From Xanthostigma xanthostigma (Eukaryota; Arthropoda; Insecta; Raphidioptera; Raphidiidae): a stretch of 64,000 nucleotides of DNA. Below, piece after piece: positions 33,701 through 40,329 of this stretch; the stretch's first letter is position 1, and every line of letters starts with the position of its first letter. Location: positions 18,392,001 to 18,456,000 of the forward strand of contig OY754466.1 of NCBI GenBank assembly GCA_963575645.1, in the 5' to 3' direction. The notes under the pieces are model-generated. The model was given only the letters and a program-made list of their open reading frames with translations, was not told where the DNA came from and did no database searches. The position numbers were made by a program, and so were the translations under genes.

Positions 33701-36471
33701 TAAATTTTTATTATCATATGTAAAATGCCATCGCGTGCTATTATTTCTCTACAGACAATGGTTACATAAAAAGTTTTACTTCAGTAATGTGTCGTCTTCT
33801 TTTTTCACTACAAAATGAGCATTATAGCATAAGCGAATATATATCCCATTTATTTTTAAATGTATTGTATCATGATGTCAGCTATATAAAAATTGAACGA
33901 AGCATGTTATAAATTACTTTTATTTATGGGTATTTCATTTTAAACAAGTTGATATCACGGAGTTATGTAAAAAAACTTAAAGACACAAAAATAAGTTATC
34001 TATTCCCGACTGTGGTGTGCGTTGATTCAACGAACTAGTTCAATTAACTGCTAATCGTTCGTCAACTTATCAACCTGTTTCTGTTTTTAGTTGATGATTC
34101 AACTACATACGCATGGGCGTACCCAGGAGAGGGCAGAGGGGGGCAGCTGCCCCCTCTGGATTTTGGGAGATGTCATAAACCGTTTTGTTGAAGATCGTCG
34201 AAAATTACTTTTAAAATAAATGTCTAATTTAAATTAAATAAATGGATATTTTTTTATTTATGTTTATTTATTTAACTACCGATAAAACAGAATCTGCCGC
34301 GGGCGTTTCCCCTACACACTACATACACCTTAATATCTCGTGTAGGTGTCTTCATAAAGTGTGAAGGGTAAAACAAGCGTGGGGGACCCGGCTTAAGAAA
34401 TTTCTGATTTTACAAATTTTGACTTTACAAACAGATACTTCAATTTTATTTATCTGTATAGATACTAGTATCTCATAAATTCACATATTATAAGAAACAC
34501 TAAAATCAGACAGGTTGCATTCTTGGGTTAAAACACAAAATCATAGTTTAAAAATCGAAGAGCTCTACGGCACACAATCAGGTAACATGGGTTATCCTGG
34601 CAATAAAATTAAGTGTACTATTAGTACAGTCAATCTGGCAAAAACCTCAACAAAACCAACCAAAAAGGTGAAACTTGGTGAGTCGTTAGAGAATGATGAA
34701 AAAAAGGTTACCTGGCAATGGCCACCTGGTACCTGTTCAAATACCTGTTCAAATAGTCAAAAAAAAACTCAAAAATATTTTGAAATGCATTTTTCTCGAA
34801 AACTATCCATTTTACAGAAAAATTTATTGAACAAAAAATGTAGAGGGCATCGTTATCTACAATTAATGTCATTGGTGCTATGTTGTACAACAAAAAATGT
34901 GCGCAGTAGGTGGCGCTTAAGTGCAAAAAAAGTGTTTTTCCACTTTTTTGCCCTGAAATTTTCATTTTTCAGTTACGATTCAAATGGAAAAATTGTTCCA
35001 TTTTATTTTATAAACAACTATTATTTCAACATTTTTTTCATACAACTTACCGTTTCAGAGCTGCAGCTTGTTGAAGTGAAAATAAGTTGTATGAAAAGTA
35101 AGTTGTATGAAAAAAATGTTGAAATAAAAGTTGTTTATAAAATAAAAAGGAACAATTTTTCCACTTGAATCGTAACTGAAAAATGAAAATTTCAGGGCAA
35201 AAAAGTGGAAAAACACTTTTTTTGGCACTTTAGCGCCACCTACTGCGCACATTTTTTGTTGTACAACATAGCACCAATGACATTAATTGTAGATAACGAT
35301 GCCCTCTACATTTTTTGTTCAATAAATTTTTCTGTAAAATGGATAGTTTTCGAGAAAAATGCATTTCAAAATATTTTTGAGTTTTTTTTGAGTATTTGAA
35401 CAGGTACCAGGTGGCCATTGCCAGGTAACCTTTTTTTCATCATTCTCTAACGACTCACCAAGTTTCACCTTTTTGGGTGTTTTTGATACGAAATGATTTT
35501 TTTTTCGCCAGATTGATTGTACTACTATGGTGTCCAGGACATCAGGTTTAACTGGGTTGAACTGATATCGGTTTTGCTAGGTATCTACTTGCAGAACTGT
35601 CCCACTCATGTAACTATGTCGCTATTTCTTTTTAAAGACATGTGTTGAATAAAGACAAATAGTGAATCCATCCCAGAATTGAAATATTCATTATATTTTT
35701 ACATTTAAACAGTTCAAAACAGTAACGAGGCCACATTAAATGCCAAATTAGCTTGCCAAATCGATTTTACGTATAAAAATAATGAAAAAAGGCTATACGG
35801 ATTTCAACGGATTTTGAAGCGCTATTCCCTCCTCCAACGCCTCAAATATACGGATTTCTCACTCAGAGAATCTGGCAGCACTGTTTTGAGTAGGTACACG
35901 TTCCGCTAGGTTTGTCATGGCCTACGTTTGGGTTAAGGCCGCTGCACACGAGGCTGGATTTGCCGCTACATTCCTTGCTGGATTTGACAATACTAGTTTT
36001 TTGCTTTTATGTGCTCGCTTCCCACGAGACGTCTTTTCAAGCTTGTTTTGTGGATGGATCTGGTGCGCACGCAGTGACAGTTCAAATATAAACACAGAGC
36101 TGCACAGAGCAAAACGTGTATGTTGTCTGACTCTGAGCATAATGACGCCATGTTGGTTTGTGGGCGTTTGTTCATGTCGCCCACGTGACAAGATACTGTT
36201 TCCTGATTGGTTCTTGCTCAGAGCAAGCAAAGGACCTAGCAAGTAAAATAGCCCCCGTTCTAATTTTATAATCTATCTTGTAAGCTAGCAGGCAAGTCCG
36301 CAGTGACGTTATTTCCAGCTTCGTACCTGGCCTGCCGGCCAGCAGAAGTCCCAGCAGCGGCCTTTAGAGAGGTCCATGCATGAAGTATACAGATTTCAGA
36401 TTATGGAAATAAATATCAAAATTTAACTTACCAACTGAAGCTTTCTGAACCATGATGACCTTCTGTATCAT
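12357..36471 (-). CDS. Nim1: NIM1-type serine/threonine kinase (eight coding exons, 412 aa)
   Basis: This AMPK-related kinase phosphorylates Ser/Thr substrates and in vertebrates is switched on by LKB1 at the activation-loop Thr. Coding exons, 5' to 3' on the - strand: 36471-36432, 25171-25098, 20376-20277, 18603-18492, 18195-18039, 17353-17245, 14658-14416, 12760-12357. All join in phase with GT-AG introns. Seen in the product: Gly loop IGSGNFSQV (54-62), VAIK Lys77, alpha-C Glu95, HRD 168-170 in IHRDIKAENVFY, DFG 188-190, activation loop NTFCGSPPYAAPELF with Thr205, and the C-terminal block GVYRIILHRFQ found in NIM1 proteins. The length fits NIM1 (about 430). The order TPYEQL...ALGKRVGFYR before the domain separates it from MARK, SIK and AMPK. 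Upstream of the first ATG in frame is a TAA, so Met1 at 36471 is well set. The protein ends CVLL, a possible prenylation box. Confidence 0.95.
13012..13266 (-). other. Unrecognised open frame in Nim1 intron 7
   Basis: An 84-codon frame lies between exon 8 and the Harbinger-like element. It shows no family motif, no splice logic with the kinase exons and no sign of codon constraint that I can see. It is most likely chance. Confidence 0.1.
13323..14051 (+). mobile_element. PIF/Harbinger element with transposase relic, 729 bp
   Basis: The TIR GGCTACGGTTATAGTGGATG continues into CGTTTTCTGACGAAC and is mirrored at the right end. TTA is duplicated (13320-13322, 14052-14054), the classic Harbinger target. 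The inside still carries a broken transposase N-terminus (13566-13714). It sits in Nim1 intron 7. Confidence 0.85.
13566..13714 (+). pseudogene. Harbinger transposase (HARBI1-type nuclease) N-terminal remnant
   Basis: One frame reads INREYH at its start. A frame one base off then reads TLFPQLLEQPNKFAEYFRIS and PETFNYIL before a stop at 13712-13714. Harbinger nucleases have REYH...F-x-x-YFRMS-x-x-TFDYIL near the N-terminus, so the match runs across one frameshift. The DDE catalytic part is gone. The mark of family membership agrees with the TTA target and TIRs around it. Confidence 0.7.
14416..14658 (-). CDS. Nim1: Nim1 coding exon 7: activation loop to alpha-G/H
   Basis: Encodes residues 198-278 (plus one base), from PDEHLNTFCGSPPYAAPELF through SVDTWALGVLLYF and TGVMPFRA to ISQPCTRLI. 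It contains the Thr (205) that LKB1 phosphorylates in AMPK-related kinases and the APE motif. It is clearly GC-richer than its surroundings. Confidence 0.95.
14665..15490. other. Intronic AT-rich sequence, no feature recognised
   Basis: Part of Nim1 intron 6. Poly-A/T runs and short AT repeats only. GC-rich CAGGCCCGGGGCGG at about 14731 resembles a hAT-type terminus, but no partner end was found. Confidence 0.4.
15492..15866. mobile_element. Pogo/Tigger-like MITE, 375 bp
   Basis: Ends CAGTAGAACCTCTGTAAGTG and (inverted) CACTTTAAGTCG...GGTTCTACTG with TA on both sides (15490-15491, 15867-15868). CAGTAGAACC ends with a TA target are typical of the pogo/Tigger branch of Tc1/mariner. Short subterminal GTTCGACTT/AAGTCGA words recur inside. 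Nim1 intron 6. Confidence 0.75.
16245..16613. mobile_element. hAT MITE, 369 bp, with GGTATGGA palindromes
   Basis: TIRs CAGGGGCGGCG and CGCCGCCCCTG, with the 8-bp CAAAGAAT duplicated at 16237-16244 and 16614-16621: a textbook hAT signature. Near the right end the words GGTATGGAATTCCATACC (16536-16553) and GGTATGGAGTGCTCCATACC are palindromic or nearly so. Nim1 intron 6. Confidence 0.85.
16782..16908. repeat. Foldback, ~45-bp arms
   Basis: ATGTTACGGTTAATACAAGA with AAGTAGTT on the left is mirrored as AACTACTTTCTTGTATTAAC on the right. The inner ends are ATTCGCGAATTAA in both arms, and the spacer is about 35 bp. A palindromic TTCGCGAA word sits in each arm. Confidence 0.75.
16910..17215. repeat. 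Dispersed repeat family B, copy 1
   Basis: Contains CCGAGCATAGTAATAAAATC, GGGTGCAAACATATATACTT, CTTCTGTCTTTTTTTAAGCC and, at its right end, CGATACGCTTTGTTGCCTTC with GAGTAAATAGACA. Related segments are at 40085-40320 and 40895-41255. I do not recognise the family; it has no terminal repeat that I can see. Confidence 0.55.
17245..17353 (-). CDS. Nim1: Nim1 coding exon 6: catalytic loop and DFG
   Basis: Encodes residues 162-197 (plus one base): HNKGFIHRDIKAENVFY and VKLGDFGFSTKLTK. HRD and DFG are intact, as is the Asn of the catalytic loop. The donor G|GTTTGA is weak, so read-through into the intron frame is conceivable, but the phase matches exon 7 exactly. Confidence 0.95.
17507..18003. mobile_element. 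Foldback element in Nim1 intron 5
   Basis: Long inverted arms: AGATTTTTAGCTACAGATAT with GTTTAGCGAG on the left is mirrored on the right, and the repeat extends outward with gaps to TTCTCGG and ACCACGCACAGACC/GGTTTGTGCGGGGTCC. The right edge lies about 35 bp from exon 5. No target duplication was resolved, so the outer limits are approximate. Confidence 0.65.
18039..18195 (-). CDS. Nim1: Nim1 coding exon 5: hinge and alpha-D/E
   Basis: Encodes residues 109-161: LFEVVETYTKIHLVTEYAKG, GELFNKISSDGRIPEGEAKN and LFCQVVLAVQYI. The hinge TEYAKGGELF is that of the AMPK-related group. Acceptor TTTTTTCAG, donor GTGAGT. Confidence 0.95.
18217..18345. repeat. Short iterated AAATTCACC(C/T)AAAA-like tract
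   Basis: Words such as AAATTCAACCAAAAAATTGT recur in tandem and are followed by CATGATAATGAT and CCCTATTAGTCC. The same arrangement forms the right end of the hAT-like element at 44831-45729, so this is probably a truncated relative in Nim1 intron 4. Confidence 0.55.
18492..18603 (-). CDS. Nim1: Nim1 coding exon 4: VAIK and alpha-C
   Basis: Encodes residues 72-108: KVAIKIIDKSKLDHKTRRML and SREIATMEAIHHPNII. It supplies the ATP-binding Lys77 and its partner Glu95. Phase 1 at entry, phase 2 at exit, matching both neighbours. Confidence 0.95.
18751..19099. mobile_element. MITE with GTGTTCCGAAATATA ends, ~350 bp
   Basis: GTGTTCCGAAATATAACCCAG on the left pairs with CTGGGTTTATATTTCGGAAC on the right. 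The inner arms pair again at AGTGCTAA-GACGTCATGAATC/GATTCATGACGTCATTAGCACT. Flanks read CTAAG and CTTAG, so the target duplication is unclear. The middle has a short start-like frame (about 18933: MSSQQSKQLLLVDEGN), which may be the relic of an N-terminus kept through internal deletion. Confidence 0.65.
19111..19734. mobile_element. Tc1/mariner-like MITE family M1, copy 1 (long TIRs)
   Basis: TIRs begin CAGTGTGGTCACTTAAGTGT and extend about 150 bp, ending near AACAGCATACAGG. TA flanks both ends (19109-19110, 19735-19736). A second copy is at 50280-50907. No transposase frame inside. Confidence 0.8.
19830..20022. mobile_element. Small GC-rich TIR element, ~193 bp
   Basis: Left AGTACTAACAGACGGTCGAA with CTTGG is mirrored by CCAAGTTCGACCGTGTGTTA with GCACTA. 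GC-rich inside, with repeated CGGTCCG/GGTTCGA words. Open frames over it on the - strand are not coding. It lies 255 bp downstream of Nim1 exon 3. Confidence 0.65.
20277..20376 (-). CDS. Nim1: Nim1 coding exon 3: Gly-rich loop
   Basis: Encodes residues 39-71: IALGKRVGFYRFSGDIGSGN and FSQVKLAVHQLTR. The acceptor is TACTTTCAG and the donor AGAG|GTACCT. ALGKRVGFYR plus IGSGNFSQVKL is specific to NIM1 kinases rather than to MARK or SIK. Confidence 0.95.
20648..23452. mobile_element. 2.8-kb foldback element built of ~140-160 bp modules
   Basis: The left end GTTTAAGCTCCCATGACACA is mirrored by TGTGTCATGGGAGCTTAAAC, with TA outside both. The inverted arms run over about 550 bp. Each arm is a tandem series: AACACCT boxes at about 20693, 20826, 20967 and 21106 on the left, and AGGTGTT boxes at about 22499, 22813, 22977, 23127, 23268 and 23409 on the right. 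Small hairpins of the type GTCTGGCT...AGCCAGAC or GTCTGTCA...TGACAGAC lie between the boxes. Two 325-bp repeats sit at 22303-22900. No coding sequence. This resembles Foldback-type transposons, whose long TIRs are internally repetitive. Nim1 intron 2. Confidence 0.75.
23786..23968. mobile_element. PIF/Harbinger-like MITE, 183 bp, nearly all hairpin
   Basis: TIR GGCCTAGCACACATGAAGAG continues into CGTTCAACGCGCGTTGGCC and then ACAATTTCTATACAATTGTA, mirrored on the right, leaving a few bases of loop. TTA duplication at 23783-23785 and 23969-23971. Shares its parts with 54459-54589. Nim1 intron 2. Confidence 0.8.
24172..24669. mobile_element. hAT MITE, 498 bp, with TATTCGG arrays
   Basis: TIR TAGAGATGCCACGAATA against TATTCGTGGCATCACTA, flanked by an 8-bp GTTGAGTT on both sides (24164-24171, 24670-24677). 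Both subterminal regions are packed with ATTCGG/CCGAAT words (e.g. 24188-24300 and 24582-24655), as is usual for binding sites of hAT transposases. Nim1 intron 2. Confidence 0.88.
25098..25171 (-). CDS. Nim1: Nim1 coding exon 2: N-terminal extension
   Basis: Encodes residues 14-38: VPVQSTTPYEQLLHSLKHDS and RWTHE. Human NIM1 has a TPFEKL-type segment at the same distance before its ALGKRIGFYR, which supports this small exon. The acceptor (AAATTTTAG) and phases fit exon 1 (phase 1) and exon 3 (phase 0). Confidence 0.85.
25482..26505. mobile_element. 1.02-kb foldback element in Nim1 intron 1
   Basis: TAGTGGAGTAGATTGGGA is mirrored by TCCCAATCCACTCCACTA. The arms pair with mismatches over about 330 bp, including GAGTCGAGCTCCCCCGACAT and TCGCGAGATATCGCCATTTT. 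The inner part has AAAATTCAATTAAGAGTATTG-type inverted words. Frames in the arms mirror each other and are not genes. Confidence 0.75.
26958..27572. mobile_element. TIR element with triple CACTTGCGGTC boxes at each end
   Basis: Left: CCACTTGCGGTCAGAACAAT, CCCACATGCGGTCAATC and CCCATTTGCGTTCAAA. Right, inverted: ATTGACCGCAAGTGGGACGA, CCGACCGCAAATGACAC and ACGACCGCAGGTGAGAG. An 83-bp direct duplication (AGCACC...CGTAATCGTTTTTAAGG...CACTGCGCAACAAAAA) fills 27098-27262. No target duplication resolved; superfamily unknown. Nim1 intron 1. Confidence 0.6.
28170..29140. other. Nim1 intron 1 sequence, no feature certain
   Basis: Several short frames only. The stretch 28920-29095 (CAAGCAAGCTGCGTGTGAAG ... 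TGTGAAGGCGCCTTAAG) looks like one end of a Harbinger-type MITE, but I found no partner end. Confidence 0.35.
29142..29905. mobile_element. Tc1/mariner-like MITE family M2, copy 1, 764 bp
   Basis: CAGTATGTCCCCGGATTGAG on the left is mirrored on the right (CAATCCGGGGACACACTG), with TA outside (29140-29141, 29906-29907). The inverted arms run about 300 bp and include TTCAGAATGATCGGCCTACT and AAAGTGTCACTAAGAAA. A near-identical copy is at 51417-52194. Nim1 intron 1. Confidence 0.85.
29910..31210. other. Nim1 intron 1; fragment of a dispersed repeat only
   Basis: 30480-30760 contains ACACGATACAGGTCA and AAATTTTTGGGA, shared with 48780-48960, so it is a repeat fragment. Nothing else recognised. 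Confidence 0.4.
31214..31326. repeat. Inverted repeat, ~48-bp arms
   Basis: CTTCCAACTTAAAATCTAGA with TTTAAGAATG on the left is mirrored by CATTCTTAAATCTAGATTTT with AAGCTGGAAG on the right. The spacer is about 15 bp around CTCCAATATAG. Confidence 0.7.
31773..31920. repeat. GC-rich foldback, 148 bp
   Basis: GTGTTGAAAATTGCCG at the left is mirrored by CGGCAATTTTCAACAC. Inside, AACCCCTCCTCCGGCCAAAT and CCCCGAAACGG pair with the right arm, around a GATATGAAAAAAAATTC loop. Probably a small MITE; no target duplication resolved. Nim1 intron 1. Confidence 0.75.
31965..32290. repeat. Inverted ends GGAGTTTACTCCTTA with an inner 103-bp direct repeat
   Basis: GGAGTTTACTCCTTA at 31965 is mirrored by TAAGGAGTAAACTCC at 32276. 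Between them AGGATTTAACGTGCGAAAGA occurs twice (about 32118 and 32222), each followed by AAGATGGAATACATTACAC-like sequence. Likely an element, but the limits are uncertain. Confidence 0.5.
32898..33190. mobile_element. hAT-like MITE with TCAAGT/ACTTGA arrays
   Basis: Ends TAGGGATTCACGG and TTGATGAATCCCTA. CTTGACTTGA, TCAAGCTACTTGAC and related words recur near both ends. It interrupts a repeat whose uninterrupted relative is at 46010-46140, which dates the insertion as later. The target duplication is not clean. Confidence 0.55.
33234..33318. repeat. 85-bp near-perfect palindrome
   Basis: ATAACATGAACCATTTAAAA with TGTCTGACACCTCGAATAT is mirrored after a GTTCGAC centre, with only two or three mismatches. 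Nim1 intron 1. It would form a hairpin if transcribed. Confidence 0.85.
34627..35519. mobile_element. Tc1/mariner-like foldback element, 893 bp
   Basis: CAGTCAATCTGGC pairs with GCCAGATTGATTG at the ends, with TA outside both. Arms of about 390 bp pair almost perfectly, including GGTTACCTGGCAATGGCCAC and GTAGGTGGCGCTTAA. The arms meet near 35070. The 217-codon + strand frame (34515-35168) runs across one arm and is produced by the repeat. Nim1 intron 1. Confidence 0.8.
35936..36363. mobile_element. PIF/Harbinger-like MITE next to Nim1 exon 1, 428 bp
   Basis: Ends AGGCCGCTGCACAC and GCAGCGGCCT with TTA on both sides (35933-35935, 36364-36366). CTTGCTGGATTTG and CTAGCAGGCAAG-type words recur inside in both directions. 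Its right end is 68 bp from the donor of exon 1. Frames of 60-109 codons on both strands overlap it and are not genes. Confidence 0.65.
36432..36471 (-). CDS. Nim1: Nim1 coding exon 1: translation start
   Basis: Encodes MIQKVIMVQKASV and one base of the next codon, then GTAAG. TAA directly precedes the first ATG in frame; a second in-frame ATG follows six codons later. The split codon G|TT joins exon 2 exactly. Confidence 0.75.
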
Positions 36472-36482
36472 TTATCGGACAC

Positions 36483-36536
36483 TCAAAATGTTTCAATCAG
36501 TCGCGATAATGATGTGGTTTTTCTGAAGTTCGCCAT
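36483..36536 (-). promoter_or_regulatory. 17-codon upstream ORF in the Nim1 leader
   Basis: ATG at 36536 lies directly behind a good acceptor (TTTTGTTTGCAG on the - strand), so the exon with the Nim1 start probably begins here and a further non-coding leader exon lies upstream. The frame MANFRKTTSLSRLIETF ends 11 bases before the Nim1 ATG. Such a uORF would reduce initiation at Met1, but its use is inferred. Confidence 0.4.
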
Positions 36537-36540
36537 CTGC

Positions 36541-37397
36541 AAACAAAACAAAAACATTCTATACTGCGGTTATTCGTTGTCAAAAACTATGTTTTCTTAA
36601 ATTTGAATTTGATATATTTTGTTACTACAGAAAATGATGAAAAAACATTTTCTTTTAAATATCTCAAATCTCTTTAAGGATAAACATTTTACCAACTCAT
36701 GCTTGGCTAAATCGTGTTATTTTAATCTCATCTACAACTTTTGTTAAACTATGGTCCCTTTTTTATGGAACTGTCTGTATTGTTCACGATTTACTTGAAA
36801 ATCGCTGAACCGATTTCAATTTGGTAAATAGCGCTAATTCAATTCACCAACCATAATTATGTTTATTATAGAGGTATAAATCTAGTCTGTCTTACTTCGA
36901 GGGTATAAATATTTATTCGCCTGATAAAATAATAATGGTCGCCACATAGATCATAATACCTAACCTATAAACGTGGAGTATTATACCTTTGATTTACTCT
37001 AGTGAATTTATTTAGACGTTTTGTTTATGGTCCTTTTGTGAAGTGTATACTTAGTCATTAGGTTAAAAAAAGCAAGGAGTATAGTGCAGTGTATATTTAT
37101 TCTTTAACTAACTTTTCTACCTGATATTTTGTTTGGTGAATTGAAAGTAAATTTTATTCTAACGAACAAATGTGCTGGAAGATTGGTAACTTCTATTTTT
37201 AATATGGGCATAAATCGTGTTATTTTAATCTCATCTATAACTTTTGTTTTACTATGGTTCGTTTTTTAAGAAACTGTCTGTATGTTCACGCTTTATTTGA
37301 AAATCGCTGAATCGATTTCAATTTGGTTTTAATTAGAGCATTATTCTGGATGGGATTTAAACTTATCACACTAAGTTAATGTAGGAGTAAACGCAGC
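36541..37397. other. Upstream of Nim1: no gene recognised
   Basis: Two blocks, CTAAATCGTGTTATTTTAAT (about 36709) and CATAAATCGTGTTATTTTAA (about 37208), begin a ~120-bp direct repeat containing TGAAAATCGCTGAA and CGATTTCAATTTGG. A promoter or leader exon of Nim1 may lie here but none can be picked out. Confidence 0.4.
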
Positions 37398-37400
37398 TTA

Positions 37401-37837
37401 GGGAGCGTTCAAGTATTACGTAACGCATTTTTTGTAGATTTTAGACCCTCCCTCCCCCCATGTAACGCATCGTAACGTTTTTCTGTACCCCCCCATCCCT
37501 AAATGTTATGTAACATCTAAGTGACCATTTTTACCTAAAAAGTTTTTGCAGTGAAGAAATACTGACACTGAAAAAAACAAAATAAAAATCACGTACAATA
37601 CAATCGAGAGATTCCCCGTAAAACATAAACGAAAAGGGTTGCCAACTTGGGACATTTTAATTTCCTAGTTTTTTATAAAAATAAAAAAAGTTACGTAACG
37701 CGTTGTTCCAATACCCCCCCTCCGCCCCTGTAACGCACCGTGACATTTTACAAGACCCCCCCCGCCCCTGTAACGCACCGTGACGTTTTACAAGACCCCC
37801 CCCCCCAAATTGCGTTACGTAATACTTGAACGTTCCC
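37401..37837. mobile_element. PIF/Harbinger-like MITE with ACGTAACGC arrays, 437 bp
   Basis: TIR GGGAGCGTTCAAGTATTACG with TAACGCA is mirrored at the right end. TTA duplication at 37398-37400 and 37838-37840. Inside, CCCCTGTAACGCACCGTGAC with TTTTACAAGACCCCCCC is repeated in tandem (37721-37802), and GTTACGTAACGC words recur near both ends. Confidence 0.8.
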
Positions 37838-37839
37838 TT

Positions 37840-39700
37840 ATAAGTTATTAGCTTAGATTTCAACCGCTGTCACTGTCATGGGACTCCTTTTTAAGGTTAT
37901 CAATATAGCGAAGGTTGTTTGGGCATAGCACCAATTAACATTTTCAATTTATTATTTCTTTAGTACTGAATTGATAATCTAAACAACGTTTTTATACTAT
38001 GTAGTTCTCGGATTACCAGCTGGGAACTGGGGGATTGTAATAGAGTAAACTCCATATGAACAACGGCGTTGTTACACGCTCGGCTATTTTCAAACTCAAC
38101 GCCGGACATAACAGCTAATTATATGATTATTATTATACGATAATTAATTATTATTAGTAATAATTTGTTGTTTTTCTCTTTTGATAATTAATCGTTCATT
38201 TGTAAAATTTATTTTGTATTTAATTACACGCAAAATGAACAACTATTAATATTTAAAATGTAAGATTTCACTTCAAATAAAAAAGAACTTGTGCCAGATT
38301 TATGCTGTCTAAACATAAGTATAAACAGTAAATATTATAGTTCAGAATAAAAAAAGAAGTTTTAAGGAAACTGACAACTTGAAAAGTTACAACAGCTGTT
38401 TCAACGGAAAAAAAACTAATATTAAAATTTAGATAAGTCTTAAAAATATATAGGTACTACACTATCGGGCTGGTCTGGCTTCACTCGGGTGCAAAAATAG
38501 ATACCTACACTATTTGCTATGTGCAACATCAAAGTCGCGACACCTAGCGCCATTGACCGGCGAACCCACTGGCGAAGTATTATAGTTACGTCCAGCGAAG
38601 CGGGCGGGTATCAGCTAGTTAATGTATAAAAGAGTCAGATTTCAGTCCCGGATTAGCCCGTGTGGATTTTGAAATGGCAGCGAAATTTGATTGTCAACCA
38701 GAAATATGCCGTTGCCGAAATGACGTAGATAATATTCAGCCGGTGATTGGCTGATTAGATCTACTGTGCCACGCCTACTGTTTTATACACATCTCTTTCT
38801 ATTGATAAGGAAGTCGTCTATACGTCATTAGATTGCGGTTTATGCTCAGTGTTTAAAATCTTTATATTTCTTTAATTCTTGTTTGCAAGTAAGAAGAAGG
38901 AAAGAACGAAAAAGTTGTATTTGTTTATGTGTGAGGAATAATATATTGTATTGTTCAAAATAAATTGTTAAATTTCGATACGCGAGATGACGCTCTTGTA
39001 CCATATATTTTGCAGTTGAACACATTTGACCTTGATGTATTACGTCACGTGTTACATATTATTGTGATAATGCGTATAATTCCTTGAAAAATAAAATTGA
39101 AATAGCCATCTATATAGGAATATTACTGCAAAGATGAACAGAGCTCCATGTTAAAATAAGAAGGTAAACGCAGACGTTCAAGTGTTTTGGCATGATAAAG
39201 AAGTTCAATTGCCAAAATACGTAAGTTTTTTGTTGGCTAATTATAAAAAAAAAGTAGGTACACGATTTCAGAGCCAAGGTTCTATGTATTGTTCTGAATC
39301 GTTTTTCATTTTGTACTTCGTCTATTTCAGAAATAAAAGAATTCTAACGTGTTTTGAAATTAGACTAAACGTGATGCATAATTCTTTGTTCACCAGAAAT
39401 AAGCAGACTTCTCGCTCATTCTCGCTAACTTGAGGTCTACTGGAATCATAGACATACGATCTACTATAGCTTCTGTTACCTTCTTTCTCGAGATTTGGCA
39501 ATATTCTTCGCAGGCTCCGAGGAACTTATTTAATAAGCCTCCCCAAGAAATAGTAATAATTTCTACTCGTGTGAAATAACAAAACTCAGGGCCGGCGGAT
39601 AATGTGGGTACAGTGGGTAAATTACCCACTCGTAATTCTGTGGTACCTAGAATACAGAGTGTTTCAAAAGTCCCGGAACGGCTTAATATTTCTTATCGGG
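37840..39700. other. Intergenic, mostly unrecognised
   Basis: 38450-38630 carries GGCTGGTCTGGCTTCACTCG and CGAAGCGGGCGGGTATCAGC, so it is probably a decayed copy of the RTE-type 3' end. Nothing else is recognised; the frames are short and unrelated. Confidence 0.35.
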
Positions 39701-39715
39701 TAAATAAATAAAATT

Positions 39716-40078
39716 GTCGACCAATTTTTTTCAGACTATATATTGACAAAAAATAATATAAAAATATAAATCAATATAACAAAAGATAACGTTTCGATCC
39801 GGTTTGGACCTTCTTCAGAAATATCTAAAAAAATATAAAAATTAATTAGTATTAGCTACTTATTTTCTAATAGAATGCAAGATTGAATGATTGAAAATTA
39901 TTAATTTTCAATCATTCAAACTATCATTCAATCTAGCCTTCTATTAGAAAATAAGTAGCTAATGCTAATTAATTTTTACATTTTTTTAGATATTTCTGAA
40001 GAAGATCCAAATCCGGATCGAAACGTCATCTTTTGTTATGCTGATTTATATTTTTATATTATTTTTTGTCACTATATT
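39716..40078. repeat. Foldback, about 360 bp
   Basis: Outer arms: TTTATATTATTTTTTGTC at right against GACAAAAAATAATATAAA at left. Inner arms: AGATATTTCTGAAGAAGATC against GACCTTCTTCAGAAATATCT, and AATAGAATGCAAGATTGAAT against ATTCAATCTAGCCTTCTATT. The centre is AATTATTAATTTTCAA. Its left edge shares CGACCAATTTTT and CAGAC...TTGACAAAAA with the palindrome at 6711-6842. Confidence 0.75.
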
Positions 40079-40084
40079 ACTTTT

Positions 40085-40320
40085 GCTATATACTGAGCAT
40101 AGAAATAAAATCGCAATCGAACCATTAGAGTGCATGCATATACTTCAGTCTTTTTTTAAGTCGTAAGAGCTCGTTGATAAAGAAAAATGTACTCAATGCT
40201 AATATATATAATATATATTGTCGGAATAACTAAGGAAGACGCAGATATATTTTCGATACGCTTTGTTGCCTTCGCTCACCGCACATTGAGTAAATAGACA
40301 ATGTTTTATATAGTAATTAT
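40085..40320. repeat. Dispersed repeat family B, copy 2
   Basis: Shares AGCATAGAAATAAAATCGCA, ACTTCAGTCTTTTTTTAAG and CGATACGCTTTGTTGCCTTC with 16910-17215. Confidence 0.55.
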
Positions 40321-40329
40321 CGGTATATA

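Noticed and set aside
34100-34420. Possible element starting CATGGGCGTACCCAG
   Set aside because: A related piece occurs near 40980-41075, but no matching second end or target duplication was found.
34515-35168. 217-codon + strand frame
   Set aside because: It lies over one arm of a foldback element, its mirror frame exists in the other arm, and it shows no protein motif.
35917-36246. 109-codon + and 106-codon - strand frames
   Set aside because: Both lie inside the TTA-flanked MITE by Nim1 exon 1.
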